NCBI GenBank assembly: GCA_946626395.1
Contig: CAMOUF010000124.1
Coordinates: 1-7,305, forward strand
DNA length: 7,305 nt
Origin: an uncultured Clostridia bacterium
GTDB taxonomy: Bacteria; Bacillota; Clostridia; Christensenellales; Aristaeellaceae
Direction of reading: 5' to 3'
Part shown: piece by piece, positions 1 to 4,308 of the stretch
How the letters are laid out: every line of letters starts with the position of its first letter
How positions within the stretch are numbered: position 1 is the first letter of the stretch
Program-made: the position numbers and the translations under genes
The notes under the pieces: generated by a model
The model's database searches: none
What the model was told of the DNA's origin: nothing
The model's input: only the letters and a program-made list of their open reading frames with translations

Positions 1-49
1 AGACGGACGCAAACAACGCATCCAGACTTGGAACGGCAAAAATATCTGA

Positions 50-68
50 ACTCTTCACTCTTCACTCT
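50..68. repeat. Heptameric tandem repeat, unit ACTCTTC, 2.7 copies
   Basis: Plus-strand units are ACTCTTC (50-56), ACTCTTC (57-63) and the partial ACTCT (64-68), perfect over their length. It lies 11 bases from a second array with a different 7-base unit. Confidence 0.8.
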
Positions 69-79
69 GAGCTCTCTTT

Positions 80-107
80 CTATTGCCTAATGCCTATTGC
101 CTATTCG
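80..107. repeat. Heptameric tandem repeat, unit CTATTGC, four copies
   Basis: Plus-strand units are CTATTGC (80-86), CTAATGC (87-93), CTATTGC (94-100) and CTATTCG (101-107); the second has one substitution and the last is degenerate at its end. The array is non-coding, about 20 bases downstream of the deacetylase stop. Confidence 0.85.
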
Positions 108-125
108 CTTAAAGTGTTTTTGTCA

Positions 126-932
126 TCACCCATTCAGCAAGACCAATTCTCCCGCAGGAAGAACGATGGGTTCACTGTCGTTGACGGAAATCCAGATATC
201 CTGGGCGTTGGGGTTGCGGACGAAGGAATTGTCGGCGGCGAACTGCAATCGCTTGGCGTCCTCCATATAGTCGATGAACTGGATATTGGTGCAGTACCAG
301 ATATCCTCCTTGCCGCCCATCATTTTGCAGAAGCCCTCGATGAGATCCCAATTGTCCTTATCATTGAATTCATAGCTGTGGCCCCACACGTACATCAGAT
401 ACAGATACTGCTTTTTGAACAGGCCCAGGAATTGCTCGCCCAGCTCCATCAGTCGGTGGTTATGATGACAGGTGGCCTGCCAGCGCAGGGGATTTTCCGG
501 CAGGGCGAAGGAATCGGAGGAGCCCACCACCCGGGAATACCGGATACCGCAGGCGGGCAGCAGAGCTTCGATCTCTTTGCTCAGGGACCCGTTGGGATAG
601 CTCAGGCCCCTCACCGGATAGCCGCACAGCGCTTCCAGGGCGCGCCGGTCATCCAGCACCTCCTGGGCCACCTCCGGCAGGGGGCAGCGGGCGATGGTGG
701 GATGGGTGACCGTATGGCAGCTGACCTCGTGGCCCACATACAGCGTCTTTACTTCCTCGGGGGCAATGTGCCTTTCATCGCCCAAAAACCCGCTGTTCAG
801 GTGGAAGGTGCCCTTGATGCCGTACTTGTTAAAGATTTCCACAAGCTGACGGTCATAGGTGCGGCCGTCGTCGTAGCTCATGGTCAGGGCCTTGTGCTTG
901 CCCTGGGGATAACAGATATACACCTTGTTCAT
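126..932 (-). CDS. Polysaccharide deacetylase (NodB-type, carbohydrate esterase 4-like), cytoplasmic
   Basis: Predicted metal-dependent deacetylase removing N- or O-acetyl groups from a saccharide; the substrate is unknown. From the ATG at 932 it is 268 residues. NodB motifs are seen in order: SYDDG (19-23; D21 the expected catalytic base, D22 a metal ligand), HTVTHP (73-78; H73 and H77 the other metal ligands), RGLSYPNG (108-115; motif 3, with SYPNG where many family members have xxPYG), and VWGHSYEF (182-189; H185 a candidate catalytic acid). The last ~30 residues (IWISVNDSEPIVLPAGE) look like a small beta appendage. No signal peptide or membrane segment is seen, so it probably acts in the cytoplasm on imported saccharides. 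It starts 80 bases after the repeat-protein stop, with no clear promoter or terminator between, so it is probably cotranscribed. Alternative starts at 971, 968 or 938 would add only a short polar N-terminus. Confidence 0.9.
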   Translation of the reverse strand: MNKVYICYPQGKHKALTMSYDDGRTYDRQLVEIFNKYGIKGTFHLNSGFLGDERHIAPEEVKTLYVGHEVSCHTVTHPTIARCPLPEVAQEVLDDRRALEALCGYPVRGLSYPNGSLSKEIEALLPACGIRYSRVVGSSDSFALPENPLRWQATCHHNHRLMELGEQFLGLFKKQYLYLMYVWGHSYEFNDKDNWDLIEGFCKMMGGKEDIWYCTNIQFIDYMEDAKRLQFAADNSFVRNPNAQDIWISVNDSEPIVLPAGELVLLNG

Positions 933-939
933 TCTCATT

Positions 940-947
940 CCCTCTTT
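940..947 (-). promoter_or_regulatory. Ribosome binding site deciding the deacetylase start
   Basis: AAAGAGGG on the minus strand leaves 7 bases before the ATG at 932. The in-frame ATG two codons earlier is only 1 base from this site, and the GTG/ATG pair at 971-966 has only a weak purine stretch (GGACGGAA) before it. The start at 932 is therefore preferred. Confidence 0.75.
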
Positions 948-1012
948 CCGGTGGAAGCGGTTTTCCATCACTTCCGTCCATTTTTATCTGAAAGATTTTT
1001 GAAACGACAGGT

Positions 1013-4000
1013 TTACCGAATATACATGACTTCCACGGGATAATCCGCGCCGCTGGGAAGGGGCCCTTCGATTGTATACACCACGGTCTGTCCGTTCAGG
1101 GTCAGGTGGGCAGGCAGCGCCTGGGCGGGGATATACAAAACACGCAGACGGCTGCATCCCGCGAAGGCGTCGGGGGCAACGGAGGTCACTGTATCGGGCA
1201 GGATGATCCTTTCAGCCGCCGTGCCGGACAGGGCTTCGGCTGCCAGCTCCTTCAGACCCGCGGGCAGGGTCAGCGTGGCCATCTCCCGCACCGTCACATT
1301 CACCCGCAGCAGCGTATGGCCGCTGCCGTCCTGGGCTTCCACCACAGCCTGGCCCGGATTGACGCTGTAAATCAGGCTGTTGCTGACCCCGGCCACAGAT
1401 TCGTCGGAAGAAACCCATTCCTCCGCGCCGTCGCACACCAGCGTCCGGTTCGCGCCATAGCCGGAAGCAGCCAGCACAAGTTCCGCCGTTTCAGCTGTTG
1501 TATCCGTCACAACGATATCCAAGAAATAAGTCTTAGTCAGGTTATAACTGGGTTTGAGTTGAATGATGGCCTTGTAAGTGCCCGCTTCTTGCGCAGTGAA
1601 GGATTGCAAACCGCTCCATGCACTCAGGGTATAGCGCATACCGTCCTCATCCTCATAATCATGGGCGGAAGAATACGAATTATTATTCCCAGCCACCATA
1701 TACGTTTCTTCCAGTCCAGCGGGATTGCTGATGATGCCGGACTGCTGGAGGACGATGGTCTGACCCACTTGGGCTTCCACCGCAGTTTTCAGCTGCGCGG
1801 GCGTTGCGGAAGCATCCATTTCCGTCACGGTCACGCTGAACACCTGCGAAGCCATTTCATTGCCGGATGTGGCGCTGATCCGGAAAGCGGCCGTGCCGGT
1901 GCCGCCATAGACGTTGTTGAAGCACAGCGACCATTCATTCCAGGTACTGTTGTAGGAAGTATAGAACAGGTGCTTCAGCGCTTCTTCTCCGGAGACCCAT
2001 TCCACAGAAGCGGAATCAATGGCCGCGCTGTTTTCCAGCTCAATCGGGAACCTGTACGCTGTGCCGCTGAATTCACCGAAAGGCAGATAAGTCGGCCCTT
2101 GTTCAATCGTTTGCAGATTGTATTGGAAGAACGGAGAAAAGGCCAGCGCAGCGATGGGTTCATCCGCCTCCTCCACCACGATGTCAAAATAATAATTCTT
2201 CGCCATATTTACGCCGAATCTGGCCTGGACATAGCCCGTATAGGTGCCCGGCTCCAGGGGGGTAAATACCCGATTTCCGTTAACCAGCTCGAGCTTGAAA
2301 CCCAACCCATCGTCTGCATCCGCGGAATGATTGAAATAAACCAATTCGTTTACTGTAATGCCATACCGTTCCATAGACCCGGCAGGATTATTCAAAACGC
2401 CCAGCTCGTTCAGGTTGACCTTCTGATACTGCTGAACCGTCACGCTCGGCAAAACCAGCTGGGCCGCCTGGGAATAATCCGGTTCCGTTGCGGTTATGGT
2501 AAAATCCCGCACAGACATAAGCTCACCGGATACGATGGTCAGGCGGAACGTGGCAGTGCCGGCAGCAGGAACCGCCTTGAACCCCATGAAATACTGATTA
2601 TTTGAAGTCCCGATAAAGAAAATATCCCTGAGCTGTTCTTCCCCTTCCAAAAACTCCACCGTAACAGAATCCGACTCTAAATGGCCCTCCATGGCCATGA
2701 GCGTGCTTCCCGCGCTCAAGTAATTAGGATCAGTCACATAAACAGGGCCATTTTCAATCGAACGGATATAGTCTTCCGTCCCGGAAAACAGCGGTTCTCC
2801 GGCAGGCAGCTTTCCGGTATCCACCGCCACGATATCGAAATAAAAATCAGCCAGCAGATTGATGCCAAGGTTCGCGCGGATCAATGCGGGATAGGTGCCC
2901 GCTTCTCCCGCGGTAAAGCTGTAGGCAGTCGTCCCGGCAGAACCAAAGGTGAAGCGCTCGCCGTCCGCGTCCTGATAATCATGGCTGTAGGTCCAGCGGT
3001 TATCGGCCATCATCCGATAGGATTCCTGATAGTGCTGGGGGTTGAGCATAATGCCCGCCGTCATCAGATCAACAGGCACGTTCACTTCCGCGTCCAGCAC
3101 GGTTTTTGCCTGGGTGGGCACAATGGAAGGATCGGCCTGGGAAACGGTGACGGTGAACTCCCGAGACACAGAATCCTCGCCGGAGGAGGCAGTGAGCCGG
3201 AAGGCCGCTGTGCCCGCGCCGCCAAAGGAAGGCGCAAAGCCCATGTACCATCCCCCGTGCTGCTCAAGGACAAACATATTTTTGAGCAGCGGTTCGCCGT
3301 CCAGCCATTCCACCGTTACGGTGTCCGCCGCTTGATTGTTGTTCAGCGTGATTTCATAGAACACGTTATTTTCAAAATCGCCGATAGGCAAATAGATCGG
3401 GCCTGTTTCCAGCTGCCTGATAAAGTTCCTGGTTCTGGAAGAAAGCTGGAGGGAAGGCGTGGCAGTGCCCGTTTCCGTTACCTGGATTTCAAAATTGAAC
3501 CTGGCAATCAAATTGACGCCTGCCCGAACATGGGCGACGCCGCCGAAAGTCATTACCTCATCCGAATGAAAAACCGTATGCCCGTTGACCATATCGACGG
3601 AATAGCGCTGTCCATCCTCATCCTTGTATTCGTGATAAGCGGAATAAAAACCCGAGCCTTCATTCACCCGTTCCACCAGATAGGCTTCTTCAAAGCCATC
3701 GGGGTTATACAGGATTCCCTGTTCGTTCAGGTCCAGCTCTGCCCCTTTTTGCGCCGCCACCGTGGTTTTCATCACCACAGGCGATTCCGTATACTCCAGC
3801 GGCAGAACATCAATGACCAGGTCGCGCACGATCGAGCCGTTTTCCGTGTTCACGGTCAGCCGGTAGCCCACCGTGCCCGTCTTGGTCCAGTTGTCGTCCA
3901 GCTGGATCAAATATCCGCCCATGCTGTTTTGCCACAAATAGAAATAATCCTTCATGGCTTCGTCCCCGGAAATCCATTCCAGGGTGGCGGACTGAATGGG

Positions 4001-4201
4001 CGTATCATCAGCCAGCGAAACGGAATAGGCAAAAGCGTTCCGTAATAAGCCCGCAGGCAGATAAACAGGACCGTTCACCAGCTTGCCAAGCTCCCGTTCG
4101 GTGTTCGCTGAAAAAGAAACTTCTCCCGAGGCGGCGCAGCACAGCGCAGCCAGAATGAGCGCGGCGGCAGCAAGCGTAACGAGTATTTTCCTGAGCATCA
4201 T
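1013..4201 (-). CDS. Secreted protein with four tandem ~220-residue repeats, Ig-like stretch and BspA-type leucine-rich repeat
   Basis: A 1062-residue exported protein of unknown function, most likely extracellular binding or adhesion; no enzyme motif was seen. Residues 1-24 form a Sec signal peptide: MMLRK, a long Ala/Leu core, and probable cleavage after CAA. The two Cys at 21-22 lack a proper lipobox. Four repeats follow at about 28-245, 251-463, 469-680 and 686-902, each with two modules. Module A has (E/N)xGPxY, VEW(L/V/I)xG and GTAxFRLT then FTVTV; module B has NPxG, a DxDG turn, GTYxAxI and FDIVV. Residues 904-973 resemble a Big_2-type Ig domain (WVSSDESVAGVS); 974-1027 are an LRR_5/BspA-like stretch (LTLPAGLKEL, IILPDTV, DAFAGCSRLRVLYIPA). 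No LPXTG, SLH or C-terminal membrane segment was seen, so anchoring is unknown. The start at 4201 is set by AAGGAGG and the promoter; the ATG at 4198 is possible. Stop is TAA at 1013-1015. Confidence 0.9.
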   Translation of the reverse strand: MMLRKILVTLAAAALILAALCCAASGEVSFSANTERELGKLVNGPVYLPAGLLRNAFAYSVSLADDTPIQSATLEWISGDEAMKDYFYLWQNSMGGYLIQLDDNWTKTGTVGYRLTVNTENGSIVRDLVIDVLPLEYTESPVVMKTTVAAQKGAELDLNEQGILYNPDGFEEAYLVERVNEGSGFYSAYHEYKDEDGQRYSVDMVNGHTVFHSDEVMTFGGVAHVRAGVNLIARFNFEIQVTETGTATPSLQLSSRTRNFIRQLETGPIYLPIGDFENNVFYEITLNNNQAADTVTVEWLDGEPLLKNMFVLEQHGGWYMGFAPSFGGAGTAAFRLTASSGEDSVSREFTVTVSQADPSIVPTQAKTVLDAEVNVPVDLMTAGIMLNPQHYQESYRMMADNRWTYSHDYQDADGERFTFGSAGTTAYSFTAGEAGTYPALIRANLGINLLADFYFDIVAVDTGKLPAGEPLFSGTEDYIRSIENGPVYVTDPNYLSAGSTLMAMEGHLESDSVTVEFLEGEEQLRDIFFIGTSNNQYFMGFKAVPAAGTATFRLTIVSGELMSVRDFTITATEPDYSQAAQLVLPSVTVQQYQKVNLNELGVLNNPAGSMERYGITVNELVYFNHSADADDGLGFKLELVNGNRVFTPLEPGTYTGYVQARFGVNMAKNYYFDIVVEEADEPIAALAFSPFFQYNLQTIEQGPTYLPFGEFSGTAYRFPIELENSAAIDSASVEWVSGEEALKHLFYTSYNSTWNEWSLCFNNVYGGTGTAAFRISATSGNEMASQVFSVTVTEMDASATPAQLKTAVEAQVGQTIVLQQSGIISNPAGLEETYMVAGNNNSYSSAHDYEDEDGMRYTLSAWSGLQSFTAQEAGTYKAIIQLKPSYNLTKTYFLDIVVTDTTAETAELVLAASGYGANRTLVCDGAEEWVSSDESVAGVSNSLIYSVNPGQAVVEAQDGSGHTLLRVNVTVREMATLTLPAGLKELAAEALSGTAAERIILPDTVTSVAPDAFAGCSRLRVLYIPAQALPAHLTLNGQTVVYTIEGPLPSGADYPVEVMYIR
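1121..1492 (-). other. C-terminal Ig-like (Big_2-type) stretch followed by BspA-type LRR
   Basis: Residues 904-1027 of the secreted protein. The first ~70 residues read like a Big_2 Ig fold: WVSSDESVAGVS, then PGQAVVEAQDGSG and VNVTV. The next ~54 residues show the LRR_5 pattern, with a strand LPxxLxxLxxxA, then IILPDTVTSVAPDAFAGCSRLRVLYIPA. Only about two LRR units are present, far fewer than in the long BspA-like adhesins. The last 35 residues (to VEVMYIR) have no recognisable anchor. The assignment is by pattern. Confidence 0.65.
1496..2146 (-). repeat. Tandem protein repeat 4 of 4
   Basis: Residues 686-902. Anchors: QGPTYLPFGEF at 701, ASVEWVSGEEALKHLF at 731, GTAAFRISATSG at 769, NPAGLEETY at 826, DEDGMRY at 851, GTYKAIIQLKPSYNL at 874 and YFLDIVVTDTT at 892. 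The GP anchor is 217 residues after that of repeat 3. Confidence 0.88.
2162..2797 (-). repeat. Tandem protein repeat 3 of 4
   Basis: Residues 469-680. Anchors: NGPVYV at 484, VTVEFLEGEEQLRDIFF at 513, GTATFRLTIVSG at 548, NPAGSMERYG at 605, DADDG at 628, GTYTGYVQARFGVN at 652 and YYFDIVVEEAD at 670. It lacks the YLPxG form after the GP anchor and has one extra Asp in the acidic turn. The GP anchor is 218 residues after that of repeat 2. Confidence 0.85.
2813..3451 (-). repeat. Tandem protein repeat 2 of 4
   Basis: Residues 251-463. Anchors: TGPIYLPIG at 266, VTVEWLDGEPLLKNMF at 295, GTAAFRLTASSG at 330, NPQHYQESY at 387, DADGERF at 411, GTYPALIRANLGINL at 435 and FYFDIVAVDTG at 453. The GP anchor is 223 residues after that of repeat 1. 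Confidence 0.88.
3467..4120 (-). repeat. Tandem protein repeat 1 of 4
   Basis: Residues 28-245 of the secreted protein. Anchors: NGPVYLPAG at 43, TLEWISGDEAMKDYF at 73, GTVGYRLTV at 109, NPDGFEEAY at 166, DEDGQRY at 194, and the end strand FNFEIQV. It is the most divergent at the GTY motif of module B, which here reads VMTFGGVAHVRAGVN. Confidence 0.85.
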
Positions 4202-4206
4202 ACACC

Positions 4207-4213
4207 CCTCCTT
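4207..4213 (-). promoter_or_regulatory. Shine-Dalgarno of the repeat-protein gene
   Basis: AAGGAGG on the minus strand, a full match to the anti-SD, with 5 bases before the ATG at 4201 and 8 before the adjacent in-frame ATG at 4198. It fixes the start here rather than at the upstream in-frame ATG at 4243, which lies upstream of the predicted transcription start. It abuts the cre-like operator. Confidence 0.9.
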
Positions 4214-4226
4214 GCAAGCGTTTCCA
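4213..4226 (-). promoter_or_regulatory. cre-like operator (CcpA or other LacI-family repressor site)
   Basis: The minus-strand sequence TGGAAACGCTTGCA matches 13 of 14 positions of the cre consensus TGWAARCGYTWNCW; only the third base (G for A/T) differs. It has the central CG and imperfect dyad symmetry typical of LacI/GalR-family operators. The site lies about 13-26 bases after the predicted transcription start, between the -10 box and the SD, a position expected to block transcription. It could be a CcpA catabolite-repression site or the operator of a local LacI-type regulator outside the window; the sequence alone does not separate these. Confidence 0.7.
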
Positions 4227-4245
4227 AAAGGCAGGTTTTTCATAT

Positions 4246-4274
4246 ATTATAAAGTTTCCATTTCCTGCTGTCAA
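4246..4274 (-). promoter_or_regulatory. Consensus sigma-70/sigma-A promoter of the repeat-protein gene
   Basis: The minus strand carries a perfect -35 box TTGACA (4274-4269), a 17-base spacer and a perfect -10 box TATAAT (4251-4246). Transcription should start near 4239, giving a leader of roughly 38 bases before the ATG at 4201. The promoter lies fully in the gap after the GH2 stop, so the repeat protein, and probably the deacetylase after it, can be expressed independently of the GH2. An exact match in both boxes at optimal spacing predicts strong transcription unless repressed, which fits the operator-like site just downstream. Confidence 0.88.
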
Positions 4275-4283
4275 TGATTTGCA

Positions 4284-4308
4284 GAAATGAAGCCGTCTCC
4301 TTCATTCC
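4284..4308 (-). terminator. Stem-loop over the GH2 stop codon, possible weak terminator
   Basis: On the minus strand the sequence from 4308 to 4284 folds as a 9-bp stem (including one G-U pair) with a 7-base loop. The arms are GGAATGAAG and CTTCATTTC, and the GH2 TGA stop lies inside the left arm. The bases after the stem (TGCAAATCATTG) are not a U-tract, so intrinsic termination would be weak. The structure lies just upstream of the next promoter and may instead protect the 3' end of the GH2 message or partly separate the two transcripts. Confidence 0.35.

Larger units (their letters stand above)
1..125. other. Non-coding region downstream of the deacetylase
   Basis: AT-richer than the genes, with two short heptameric arrays (50-68 and 80-107). 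No gene, tRNA-like fold or good intrinsic terminator was seen after the deacetylase stop at 126-128. Bases 1-49 show nothing recognisable. Confidence 0.6.

Noticed and set aside
50..108. CRISPR array
   Set aside because: The units are 7 bases long and adjoining, with no spacers, so this is a simple tandem repeat.
933..1012. Separate promoter or terminator between the repeat protein and the deacetylase
   Set aside because: A GATAAA-like -10 has no acceptable -35 at 16-18 bases, and no GC-rich hairpin with a T-tract is present.
90..1043. Plus-strand open frame of 317 codons
   Set aside because: It is antisense to the deacetylase, whose catalytic motifs are all present on the minus strand; it begins inside a tandem repeat array.
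1106..2605. Plus-strand open frame of 499 codons
   Set aside because: It is antisense to repeats 3-4 and the C-terminal domains of the secreted protein; its composition is rich in Arg, His and Gly and no domain is recognisable.
2681..4045. Plus-strand open frame of 454 codons
   Set aside because: It is antisense to the tandem repeats of the secreted protein. Its own pseudo-repeats mirror those repeats, and it has no SD or known motif.
4133..4144. Lipoprotein signal at the adjacent Cys pair of the signal peptide (residues 20-23)
   Set aside because: The residues before each Cys (AAL and ALC) do not fit the lipobox, which needs Gly, Ala or Ser just before Cys. Ordinary signal peptidase cleavage after CAA fits better.
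4241..4243. In-frame upstream ATG giving a 1076-residue version of the repeat protein
   Set aside because: It lies upstream of the predicted transcription start, adjoins the -10 box, has no SD, and would place 14 polar residues before the signal peptide. The ATG at 4201 has AAGGAGG and the right spacing.
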